Below are positions 22,501 through 29,141 of a stretch of 29,141 nt of DNA, in pieces. The DNA lies in assembly GCA_903861445.1 (NCBI GenBank), contig CAIOUK010000100.1, forward strand, positions 1 to 29,141, given 5' to 3'. The notes under the pieces were generated by a model. It searched no databases and had not been told where the DNA came from. It saw only the letters and a program-made list of their open reading frames with translations. Source of the stretch: an uncultured Verrucomicrobia subdivision 3 bacterium (GTDB lineage: Bacteria; Verrucomicrobiota; Verrucomicrobiia; Limisphaerales; UBA11358). A program made the position numbers and the translations under genes. Numbering within the stretch: the stretch's first letter is position 1; every line of letters starts with the position of its first letter.

Positions 22501-22616
22501 ATGCGGCGGAAGCGCAGGCGAAAGCCAAACCCATCCGCACCGGCCCGAAGGTCGGCCGCAATGACCCGTGCACCTGCGGCAGCGGTAAGAAATATAAGAA
22601 CTGCTGCGGCAAATAA
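19551..22616 (+). CDS. secA: Protein translocase ATPase SecA
   Basis: Motor that pushes unfolded preproteins through SecYEG, at the inner membrane. The 1021 residues start at a GTG and contain: Walker A [9 protein letters not shown] (120-128), [32 protein letters not shown], the DEAD-type box [20 protein letters not shown], preprotein-binding domain, [23 protein letters not shown], second helicase half with [13 protein letters not shown] and [16 protein letters not shown], and a C-terminal zinc motif [13 protein letters not shown]. It is about 120 residues longer than E. coli SecA, mostly because of a helical insertion after the DEAD box (about residues 250-370), as in Bacteroidota and related phyla. 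It leads a run with the ROK kinase (36 nt gap) and an aminotransferase. Only a weak GAAAG precedes the start. Confidence 0.98.
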   Translation: [1021 protein letters not shown]

Positions 22617-22652
22617 TTCTGACGCGCGGATTCCGCCCGTCTCCATTAAATC

Positions 22653-23537
22653 ATGTATCGCATCGGTATTGATCTGGGTGGAACAAAAATCGAAGGCGTA
22701 GTTCTCGATGCCGCCGGTAAAGAAATCATCCGTAAGCGTATCGCCACGGAACGCGGGCACGGTTACCAGCACATCCTGAACCGCATCAAGTCGGTTCATG
22801 ATGAACTGGTCGCCACTGTGCCAAATCAGCCGACCACCTTCGGCATCGGCACGCCGGGCGCGATTTCGCCGCGCACGGGTCTTTTAAAAAATTCCAACAC
22901 GGTTTGCATGAACGGCCAGCCGGTCAAAGCCGATCTAGAAAAACTGCTCGGCCGCAAAATTGAAATCCAAAACGATGCGAATTGCTTTGCTATGGCCGAA
23001 GCGTTGCTCGGCGCGGGCAAGGGCAAGAAGCTCGTCTTCGGTGTCATCATGGGCACCGGCTGCGGCGGCGGCATTGTTCACAAGGGCGAAGTTTTCACCG
23101 GTCCGCAGGCCATCGCCGGCGAATGGGGGCACATGTGCATTGATCCCAACGGCCCGCTTTGTTACTGCGGGCAGCGCGGCTGCGTGGAAACTTTTATTAG
23201 CGGCGGCGGACTGGAGAAACGCTACGCGGAAAAGTTCGGCGTGAAAAAACCGCTGAAGGAAATCGAAAAGGAATTTTACGCCGGCGAACCGCAAGCCGTC
23301 GAGTTCATGCAGGTTTTCTTTGACCGTTTTGGCCGCGCGCTGGCGAACCTCATCGACATTCTCGACCCGGACATCGTGGTGATTGGCGGTGGCGTTTCCA
23401 ATTTCAAGGCTGTCTACACCGAAGGCGTTGCGGCGGTGAAAAAATATGTTTTCACCGACGAGTTGGGAACGCCCATCGTGCAGCATCAGCTCGGCGATTC
23501 CGCCGGCGTGCTGGGCGCAGCATTGGTTGGGATTTGA
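22653..23537 (+). CDS. ROK-family sugar kinase (glucokinase-like)
   Basis: 294-residue cytoplasmic sugar kinase. Seen: N-terminal ATP phosphate-binding IGIDLGGTKIEGVVLD (4-19); catalytic Asp108 in QNDANCFA; MGTGCGGGIV; GEWGHM (156-161) followed by the zinc motif CYCGQRGCVE with Cys170, Cys172 and Cys177, typical of ROK kinases; and the C-terminal ATP site VVIGGGVSNF. There is no N-terminal helix-turn-helix, so it is a kinase and not a ROK repressor. The hexose (glucose, fructose, mannose or N-acetylglucosamine) cannot be told from sequence alone. It sits 36 nt after secA and 51 nt before the aminotransferase gene, probably on the same transcript; no shared pathway is evident. Confidence 0.93.
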   Translation: MYRIGIDLGGTKIEGVVLDAAGKEIIRKRIATERGHGYQHILNRIKSVHDELVATVPNQPTTFGIGTPGAISPRTGLLKNSNTVCMNGQPVKADLEKLLGRKIEIQNDANCFAMAEALLGAGKGKKLVFGVIMGTGCGGGIVHKGEVFTGPQAIAGEWGHMCIDPNGPLCYCGQRGCVETFISGGGLEKRYAEKFGVKKPLKEIEKEFYAGEPQAVEFMQVFFDRFGRALANLIDILDPDIVVIGGGVSNFKAVYTEGVAAVKKYVFTDELGTPIVQHQLGDSAGVLGAALVGI

Positions 23538-23588
23538 AGGGAAAGAAAGTTTTTTGATTCTTCTGGTTTTAAGGTAAAATGTTTCATC

Positions 23589-25016
23589 ATGTCGTCTGAA
23601 AATACACCTGCCGTCGTCGCGCGTCCGCCGTTGGACATCCTCGCGCTGGCGAAGCAACACGCCGGCAAAAATTACGAGCTGCACGCCGAGCACGTTAATC
23701 CCGCCAATGTCAAAACACTGAAGACCATCGGCTTCGACCGCTGCTACACGCGCGCCGAAGGCCCGTATCTGTGGGACGTAAAGGGCGACCGGTATCTGGA
23801 TTTGTTGAGCGGCTACGGCGTGTTTGGCCTCGGCCGCAATCACCCGGAAATCCGCCGCATCCTCAAGGAGTTTCTTGATGCCGATCTGCCCAGCCTCGTG
23901 AAAATGGAAGCGCCATTGCTTTCCGGCCTGCTCGCTGCCGAGTTGAAGAAGCGGATGCCGAACGAACTGGACATGGTGTTCTTCACCAACTCTGGTGCGG
24001 AAGGCGTCGAGACGGCGATGAAATATGCCAAGTGCGCCACCGGCAAACCGGCGCTCATCCATTGCAAGAAATCGTTCCACGGCTTGAGCACCGGCGCGCT
24101 GTCGGTGAATGGCGACGATTCTTTCCGCGACGGCTTCGGGCCGTTTCTGCCGGACTGCCGCGCGATTCCGTTTAATGATTTGGAGGCGTTGGAAAAGGAA
24201 TTGAAGAAGGGTGATGTCGCCGGTTTCATCGTCGAACCGGTGCAGGGCAAGGGTGTGAACATTCCCTCGCCCGGCTATTTGCTCGCCGCGCAGCAACTCT
24301 GCCGTAAGCACGGCGCGCTGTTCATTGACGACGAAGTGCAGAGCGGCATGGGTCGCACGGGAAAATTTCTCGCTATCGAACACGAAGGCGCGGTGGATCC
24401 CGACATCGTGATTCTGGCCAAAACACTTTCCGCTGGCTTTGTTCCCGTGGGCGCGGTGCTGTGCAAGAAATGGATTCACGAAAAAGTGTTTTCTTCGATG
24501 TCGCGCTCCGTGGTGCATAGCTCCACGTTCAGCCAGGGCAGTTTTGCCATGGCCGCCGGCCTCGCCGCCCTCGATGTGCTCGACCGCGAAAATCTCATCG
24601 CCAACGCCGCGAAGATGGGCGACTACCTCGGTAACGGACTGACCGCGATGATTCCGCGTTTTGAATTCATGAAGGAAGTCCGCTGGCGCGGTTTGATGAC
24701 CGGCATCGAATTCGGTTCGCCGAAATCGCTCACGCTGAAAATCGCGTGGACGACGTGCCACACGCTTGACAAGAGCCTGTTCCCGCAGGCGGCGGTGATT
24801 CCGTTGCTGGACAAGCATCACATCATCACGCAGGTGGCCGGCCACAACGTGGACGTGGTCAAGTTGCTCCCGCCGCTCATCCTCACGCAGGCCGACGCCG
24901 ATTATTTCCTGAAGGCATTCGAGGATGTGATGGTGCAGATGCACAAGTTCCCCGGCCCGGCGTGGGATGTGTTGACGAGCATCGGCAAGTTGGCGATTTC
25001 GCAGCGGGCGCGGTGA
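23589..25016 (+). CDS. Class III PLP-dependent aminotransferase
   Basis: 475-residue fold-type I aminotransferase (ornithine/acetylornithine/4-aminobutyrate group). Seen: the substrate-domain YLWDVKGDRYLDLLSGYGVFGLGRNHP (60-86), NSGAEGVETAMKYA (134-147) for PLP phosphate, IDDEVQSGMGRTGKF with Asp248 for the pyridine nitrogen, and Schiff-base Lys278 in ILAKTLSAGFVPVGAV. The N-terminal HVNPANVKTLKTIGFDRCYTRAEGPYLWD and FGLGRNHP resemble HpnO, which makes aminobacteriohopanetriol, and the putrescine aminotransferases. No other hopanoid gene is here, so the substrate remains open. A TTGATT-15-TAAAAT pair ends 8 nt before the ATG and may be an internal promoter. A very strong hairpin terminator follows. 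Confidence 0.9.
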   Translation: MSSENTPAVVARPPLDILALAKQHAGKNYELHAEHVNPANVKTLKTIGFDRCYTRAEGPYLWDVKGDRYLDLLSGYGVFGLGRNHPEIRRILKEFLDADLPSLVKMEAPLLSGLLAAELKKRMPNELDMVFFTNSGAEGVETAMKYAKCATGKPALIHCKKSFHGLSTGALSVNGDDSFRDGFGPFLPDCRAIPFNDLEALEKELKKGDVAGFIVEPVQGKGVNIPSPGYLLAAQQLCRKHGALFIDDEVQSGMGRTGKFLAIEHEGAVDPDIVILAKTLSAGFVPVGAVLCKKWIHEKVFSSMSRSVVHSSTFSQGSFAMAAGLAALDVLDRENLIANAAKMGDYLGNGLTAMIPRFEFMKEVRWRGLMTGIEFGSPKSLTLKIAWTTCHTLDKSLFPQAAVIPLLDKHHIITQVAGHNVDVVKLLPPLILTQADADYFLKAFEDVMVQMHKFPGPAWDVLTSIGKLAISQRAR

Positions 25017-25030
25017 TTTAATCTGAAAAA

Positions 25031-25067
25031 CAAAACGGCGGTGGTCGTGATGACCACCGCCGTTTTG
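25031..25067. terminator. Strong bidirectional terminator between aminotransferase gene and icd
   Basis: Perfect 16-bp stem: CAAAACGGCGGTGGTC (25031-25046), loop GTGAT, GACCACCGCCGTTTTG (25052-25067). On the minus strand it is followed by TTTTT; on the plus strand the T run is inside the stem. It begins 15 nt after the aminotransferase stop and serves the convergent icd as well. Confidence 0.92.
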
Positions 25068-25078
25068 AATTCTTAATG

Positions 25079-25134
25079 GGTAGGGCAAAGCTGCTGCTTT
25101 GCCTAGTTTGGCGACGCGGCAGCGTCGCCCTACC
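25079..25134. repeat. Two-hairpin palindromic element
   Basis: 56-nt structure: outer arms GGTAGGGC (25079-25086) and GCCCTACC (25127-25134) enclose two perfect 8-bp hairpins, GGCAAAGC-TGCT-GCTTTGCC (25084-25103) and GGCGACGC-GGCA-GCGTCGCC (25110-25129). Outer and inner arms share bases, so cloverleaf and two-hairpin forms would compete. It ends 3 nt from the icd stop. It looks like a REP/BIME-type mobile palindrome. Only one copy is in this window. Confidence 0.8.
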
Positions 25135-25137
25135 AAA

Positions 25138-26403
25138 TCACATATGGGCGATGATGTTGTCGCCAAACTCGGAGCACTTGATCTCCGTCGCGCCGGTCAT
25201 CTGGCGTGCGAAATCATAGGTGACGCGCTTCGAGCCGATGGCGCCGTTCAAACCTTTGATGATGAGATCGGCGGCTTCGTTCCAGCCGAGATAGCGGAAC
25301 ATCATTTCGCCGGACAACACGACGCTACCGGGATTGACAACGTCTTTGCCCGCGTATTTCGGCGCAGTGCCGTGAGTGGCTTCAAAGATGGCATGGCCGG
25401 AAACATTGTTGATGTTGCCGCCTGGTGCGATGCCAATGCCGCCAACCTGTGCGGCAAGCGCGTCGCTCAAATAATCGCCGTTCAGATTCAACGTGGCGAT
25501 GACTTCAAACTCATTCGGGCGCGTGAGAATCTGTTGCAATGTGATGTCGGCGATGCTGTCCTTGAACATGAGGCCGGCACCGCGTTTGCCTTCGGGGATT
25601 TTGCACCACGGGCCGCCGTCCACGAGTTCCGCGCCGTATTCTTCGCGGGCGAGCTGGTAGCCCCATTGCATGAACGCGCCTTCGGTGTATTTCATGATGT
25701 TGCCCTTGTGGACGAACGTCACGGATTTCTTCTTTTGCTCGATGGCGTATTCGATGGCCGCGCGCACGAGCCGCTGCGTGCCGGTCTTGGAAACGGGCTT
25801 GATGCCGATGCCGACGACTTCGGGCGTTTCGCCGAAACGGATCTTCTTAAATTCCTTCGGGAAGTTCGTCTTGATGAACTCCAGCGTCTTCATCGCCATT
25901 TCCTTGCCGGCTTCAAAATCAATGCCCGCATAAATGTCTTCGGTATTTTCCCGGAAGATGACCATATTCACTTTTTCAGGATGCTTCACGGGCGAGGGCA
26001 CGCCGGTGAACCACTGCACGGGGCGTAGGCAGACGTAGAGGTCGAGCATCTGGCGCAGCGCGACGTTGAGCGAGCGGATGCCGCCGCCGGTGGGCGTGGT
26101 CAGCGGGCCTTTGATGCCGACGAGGAATTCCTTGAACGCCTCGACGGTGTCGTCGGGGAGCCAGTTGTTGTGCGCCTTGAAGGACGCTTCGCCGGCGGAA
26201 ACCTCCATCCACGCGATTTTCTTTTTGCCGCCGTAGGCTTTTTGCACCGCCGCGTCCATGACGCGCACACTGGCGGCCCAGATGTCCGGCCCCGTGCCGT
26301 CGCCGCGGATGAACGGAATGATGGGATGGTTGGGGACGTTGAGTTTGCCGTCGCTGATGGAAATTTTTTCGCCAGCGGGAACGGTGCAGGTGGTGTAGGC
26401 CAT
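25138..26403 (-). CDS. icd: NADP-dependent isocitrate dehydrogenase
   Basis: TCA-cycle enzyme: oxidative decarboxylation of isocitrate to 2-oxoglutarate. The 421-residue protein aligns by eye with the E. coli type: DGKLNVPNHPIIPFIRGDGTGPDIW (18-42), GGIRSLNVALRQ (107-118) with Ser111 in the place of E. coli Ser113 (substrate binding, and the phosphorylation site in E. coli), FRENTEDIYAGID, and GTAPKYAGKDVVNPGS, whose Lys-Tyr pair marks NADP specificity. The start at 26403 (MAYTTCTV) was chosen over an in-frame ATG 60 nt upstream because the upstream codons fall in AT-rich promoter-like DNA and lack family similarity. Single gene; converges on the terminator at 25031-25067. No AceK-type kinase is nearby, so regulation by phosphorylation is unknown. 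Confidence 0.97.
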   Translation of the reverse strand: MAYTTCTVPAGEKISISDGKLNVPNHPIIPFIRGDGTGPDIWAASVRVMDAAVQKAYGGKKKIAWMEVSAGEASFKAHNNWLPDDTVEAFKEFLVGIKGPLTTPTGGGIRSLNVALRQMLDLYVCLRPVQWFTGVPSPVKHPEKVNMVIFRENTEDIYAGIDFEAGKEMAMKTLEFIKTNFPKEFKKIRFGETPEVVGIGIKPVSKTGTQRLVRAAIEYAIEQKKKSVTFVHKGNIMKYTEGAFMQWGYQLAREEYGAELVDGGPWCKIPEGKRGAGLMFKDSIADITLQQILTRPNEFEVIATLNLNGDYLSDALAAQVGGIGIAPGGNINNVSGHAIFEATHGTAPKYAGKDVVNPGSVVLSGEMMFRYLGWNEAADLIIKGLNGAIGSKRVTYDFARQMTGATEIKCSEFGDNIIAHM

Positions 26404-26436
26404 AATAAATTTTGTTTGGCGAATTTCGCAGGGCGA

Positions 26437-26464
26437 ATTATCGCGCCAAGAGGAAAAAGCCAAA
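26437..26464 (-). promoter_or_regulatory. Possible icd promoter
   Basis: Minus strand: TTTGGC (26459-26464, weak), 16-nt spacer, GATAAT (26437-26442, 5 of 6). Start predicted near 26430, giving a leader of about 27 nt without a Shine-Dalgarno. The -10 is good, the -35 is not. Confidence 0.35.
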
Positions 26465-26508
26465 CGCGCAAAAAATCAAGGAAAGAATGAGGTTTTAGCG
26501 CTTTTTTT

Positions 26509-26538
26509 CGTGGCAAAAAATGGGTGAGTCCGTGGCAA
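26509..26538. promoter_or_regulatory. Direct repeat CGTGGCAA spaced by two helical turns
   Basis: CGTGGCAA at 26509-26516 and again at 26531-26538, offset 22 bp, in the A/T-tract-rich 215-nt gap between divergent icd and topB. The offset places both copies on the same face of the helix, as expected for a tandem regulator site. Chance cannot be excluded. Confidence 0.35.
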
Positions 26539-26618
26539 TTTTTTGAAAAGCCGGAATTTTGAAATTTAAGATTTAGGTTGCGCTCGACACGGTTCACGGC
26601 TTAAGAATCTCCCGCATT

Positions 26619-29141
26619 ATGGGGAAAGCACTCATCATCGCGGAGAAACCGTCCGTCGCCAGCGACATCAGCAAGGCACTCGGAAAGTTTCAGAAGCACG
26701 ACGATTATTTCGAGAACGACGACTATGTGGTTACGTCGGCGGTCGGTCATTTGCTGACCATCGTGCCGCCGGAAGGCGTCGAGGCCGCACGCGGCAAATG
26801 GACGTTCAAATGCCTGCCGGTCATCCCGCCGCACTTCGATCTCACGCCGATCGAGAAGACCGCGCCGCGTCTTCGCGCCGTTGCCAAATTGATCAAACGT
26901 AAAGATGTCACCTCGCTCATCAATGCCTGCGACGCCGGCCGTGAAGGCGAATTGATTTTCCGTAATATCGTGCGCTACACGAAAGCCAAGCAACCCATCC
27001 AGCGCCTCTGGCTGCAATCCATGACGACGGCCGCAATCCGCGAAGGTTTTGCGTCGCTCAAGTCTGATGAATCCATGCAGCCGCTCTCCGACGCCGCGAC
27101 CAGCCGCAGCGAGGCCGATTGGCTCGTGGGCATCAACGGCACGCGCGCGATGACGGCGTTCAATTCCAAGCTCGGCGGTTTTTTTAAGACGACGGTTGGC
27201 CGTGTGCAGACGCCGACGCTGGCGATTCTCGTGGAGCGCGAGGCGAAGATTCGCAGTTTTAAGCCGCGTGACTTTTGGGAAGTGACCGGAACATTTACCA
27301 CGGTGGCGGGAAATTACACCGGTCGGTGGCACGATGAAAAATTCAAGGACAAGGAAACCGAAGCTGAACGGACAACTCGTCTGTTGGCAAAGTTCGGCTT
27401 GAACCTGCCGGAGGCACTGGAGCGACTGGAACTAAAGTATGGTTCGCTGTGGGACGAGCACCGGTTTGATTGGCGTTTGTGGCATTCCGAAATCGCCGCA
27501 GCCATTCATGGCAAGTGTTTGGGCAAACCATGTGTTGTTGCTGAAGAACAAAAACCAGCGACCGAGCTTCCCAAATTGCTTTATGATTTAACGAGCTTGC
27601 AACGCGACGCCAACGCGCGGTTTGGTTTCAGCGCGAAAAATACTTTGGGACTCGCGCAGGCACTTTACGAAAAACACAAAGTCCTGACGTATCCGAGAAC
27701 GGATTCACGCGCGTTGCCGGAAGATTATATTGGCACGGTGAAAGCCACAATGGCGATGCTGGAAGGCGTTACAGGTTATTCGGCCTTCGCCGACCGGATT
27801 TTGAAAAACGGCTGGGTGCATCCGAATAAACGCATTTTCAACAACGCCAAAGTTTCGGATCACTTCGCGATCATCCCGACGCAGCTCGCGCCGAAATCAT
27901 TGAGCGAGCCGGAGCAGAAACTTTACGACCTCGTCACGAAACGGTTTCTCGCCATCTTTTATCCGGCGGCGGAATTTCTCATCACGACACGCATCACGCG
28001 CGTTGAAGGCGAACCGTTCAAAAGTTCTGGGAAAATTATTACAGTTCCTGGCTGGCTTGAAGTTTATGGGAAGGCCGCCCCAACAGATGATGACAATCCA
28101 ACGCTCGCGCCGGTGAAGTCGGGTGAAACGGTGAAGACTAGCGCGGTCGAAGTCAAGCAGAGCGTCACCAAACCGCCGGCGCGGTATTCAGAAGCCACGC
28201 TGCTCTCGGCGATGGAAGGCGCGGGCAAACTCATTGACGACGACGAACTCCGCGAGGCCATGAGCGAGAAAGGTCTCGGCACGCCGGCGACGCGCGCGGC
28301 GACGATTGAAGGTTTGATTTACGAAGATTACGTCCACCGCAACGGCCGCGAATTGCAGGCCACCGCGAAGGCATTTTCCTTGATGGAACTTCTAAACGGT
28401 TTGGGAATTCCCGAACTCACGAAGCCGGAGTTGACGGGTGACTGGGAATTTCAGTTGAAGGAAATGCAGCGCAAAAAAGTCAGCCGCGAGCAGTTCATGG
28501 CGGGCATCGCGGACATGACGCGCAAGATCGTGGAGAGCGCCAAGAAATTTGAATACGACACGATTCCCGGCGACTTCGGCACGCTGAACGTGCCGTGTCC
28601 GAAGTGTGGCGGCGAAATCCACGAGCGCTACAAACAGTTTCAGTGTGTGAAGTGCGACTTTGCGTTTTGGAAAACGTTGTGCAGCCGGATGTTCGAGCCG
28701 GAGGAAGTCGAGGCCATCATCACGAATAAAGTCATCGGTCCGCTGCAAGGTTTTCGCAGCAAGCAGGGATTTCCGTTCGCGGCGGTTTTGAAAATGACCG
28801 CCGAGCACAAGGTGGAATTTGATTTTGGCAACGGCGGCAAAGATGGCGAGCCGGCGGCGGTCGTAGATTTCACCGGCAAAGAATCGCTCGGCAAATGTCC
28901 GAAGTGCGGCGGAAATGTTTATGATAACGGGATGAATTACGTCTGCGAAAAACAGACCGGCCCGACGCCGACGTGCGATTTCCGTTCCGGCAAAATTATT
29001 TTGCAGCAGGAAATCGCGCCGGAGCAGATCAAAAAACTTTTGGCGGACGGCAAAACGGATTTGCTCACTAAATTCATCTCCAAGAAAAACAATCGTCCGT
29101 TCAAGGCATTTCTGATTGTGAAGGACGGCAAGACGGCGTTC
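26619..29141 (+). CDS. topB: DNA topoisomerase III, type IA (3' end cut by window edge)
   Basis: Type IA topoisomerase that passes single strands to relax or decatenate DNA. 841 residues are present, without a stop. Seen: Toprim domain from LIIAEKPSVASDI (5-17), with CDAGREGELIF (104-114) as its acidic motif; TVGRVQTPTLAILVERE (192-208); LLYDLTSLQRDANARFGFSAKNTLGLAQALYEKHK; catalytic Tyr358 in VLTYPRTDSRALPEDY; SDHFAIIPT; GLGTPATRAATIE. The C-terminus holds zinc-ribbon-like pairs, CPKCGGEIHERY...CVKC and CPKCGGNVYDNG...C, and topoisomerase C-terminal repeats, so only a short tail is missing. There is an extra segment of about 45 residues (245-290) before the LLYDLTSLQ block relative to the homologues I recall. 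The start is the only ATG that precedes the conserved IIAEKPS; no Shine-Dalgarno. Confidence 0.95.
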   Translation, partial: MGKALIIAEKPSVASDISKALGKFQKHDDYFENDDYVVTSAVGHLLTIVPPEGVEAARGKWTFKCLPVIPPHFDLTPIEKTAPRLRAVAKLIKRKDVTSLINACDAGREGELIFRNIVRYTKAKQPIQRLWLQSMTTAAIREGFASLKSDESMQPLSDAATSRSEADWLVGINGTRAMTAFNSKLGGFFKTTVGRVQTPTLAILVEREAKIRSFKPRDFWEVTGTFTTVAGNYTGRWHDEKFKDKETEAERTTRLLAKFGLNLPEALERLELKYGSLWDEHRFDWRLWHSEIAAAIHGKCLGKPCVVAEEQKPATELPKLLYDLTSLQRDANARFGFSAKNTLGLAQALYEKHKVLTYPRTDSRALPEDYIGTVKATMAMLEGVTGYSAFADRILKNGWVHPNKRIFNNAKVSDHFAIIPTQLAPKSLSEPEQKLYDLVTKRFLAIFYPAAEFLITTRITRVEGEPFKSSGKIITVPGWLEVYGKAAPTDDDNPTLAPVKSGETVKTSAVEVKQSVTKPPARYSEATLLSAMEGAGKLIDDDELREAMSEKGLGTPATRAATIEGLIYEDYVHRNGRELQATAKAFSLMELLNGLGIPELTKPELTGDWEFQLKEMQRKKVSREQFMAGIADMTRKIVESAKKFEYDTIPGDFGTLNVPCPKCGGEIHERYKQFQCVKCDFAFWKTLCSRMFEPEEVEAIITNKVIGPLQGFRSKQGFPFAAVLKMTAEHKVEFDFGNGGKDGEPAAVVDFTGKESLGKCPKCGGNVYDNGMNYVCEKQTGPTPTCDFRSGKIILQQEIAPEQIKKLLADGKTDLLTKFISKKNNRPFKAFLIVKDGKTAF

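Noticed and set aside
22653..23537. ROK transcriptional repressor
   Set aside because: The protein starts directly with the ATP-binding motif and has no N-terminal helix-turn-helix.
22935..25166. 743-codon minus-strand open frame opposite the ROK kinase and aminotransferase genes
   Set aside because: It crosses two real genes, a strong terminator and a palindromic repeat; its translation has no recognisable motif.
26404..26463. 20-residue N-terminal extension of icd
   Set aside because: It lies in AT-rich DNA with a promoter-like GATAAT and lacks similarity to isocitrate dehydrogenases; E. coli-type proteins begin near the chosen Met.
1..29141. tRNA, rRNA, CRISPR arrays, prophage, insertion sequences or a defence island
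   Set aside because: I read every intergenic gap (none exceeds about 215 nt) and found no cloverleaf tRNA, spaced repeats, transposase, integrase or recognised defence genes.

Overview
The window looks like a chromosomal stretch from a Gram-negative member of the PVC superphylum, most likely Verrucomicrobiota of the Pedosphaera/Limisphaerales kind. This is inferred from several features: lipid A synthesis through LpxI, a long SecA with a Bacteroidota/PVC-style insertion, a lone pseudopilin of the type common in that phylum, a moderately GC-rich sequence with short intergenic gaps, an almost complete lack of Shine-Dalgarno motifs, and palindromic intergenic repeats. I see no rRNA, tRNA, CRISPR array, prophage or transposase. 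Most of the content is housekeeping.

Layout. 1-5081 (minus strand): trpA, manC, a DUF3095 protein and typA/bipA, which runs off the left edge. 5082-7785 (plus): aroC, divergent from trpA, and a TPR protein. 7786-8880 (minus): a small exported protein and a DUF5069 protein. 9008-10399 (plus): a lipoamide dehydrogenase-like flavoprotein, overlapping tail to tail with a nitronate monooxygenase-like gene. 10386-13374 (minus): FKBP prolyl isomerase, aquaporin, DUF167 protein, nitronate monooxygenase-like protein. 13461-13856 (plus): pseudopilin, with a terminator shared with gnd (minus). 15553-18973 (minus): a compact envelope operon of lpxI, an unknown gene, amgK, murU and a small membrane protein. 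19144-25016 (plus): a stand-alone histidine-kinase phosphoacceptor domain, secA, a ROK sugar kinase and a class III aminotransferase, ending in a strong hairpin shared with icd. 25138-26403 (minus): icd. 26619 to the right edge (plus): topB. The first and last genes lack their 3' ends.

How the genes work together. aroC makes chorismate, the precursor of tryptophan, and sits head to head with trpA, but trpB is absent here. lpxI, amgK and murU couple lipid A synthesis with a salvage route that turns MurNAc into UDP-MurNAc. manC supplies GDP-mannose for glycans. icd and gnd are NADPH-producing central metabolism. secA and the pseudopilin relate to export and surface structures.

The points I consider most worth following are: (1) a recurrent promoter geometry that puts the predicted transcription start on or within a base or two of the ATG for several genes (leaderless mRNAs), strongest at aroC and DUF5069; (2) a near-consensus sigma-54 site just ahead of the stand-alone phosphoacceptor-domain gene; (3) the resemblance of the DUF3095 protein to nucleotide cyclases; (4) an aquaporin whose selectivity filter lacks the usual arginine; (5) the lpxI-amgK-murU operon with two unknown members; (6) two kinds of hairpin-forming intergenic repeat. 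All functional claims rest on reading the sequence and on family knowledge; no database search was run.
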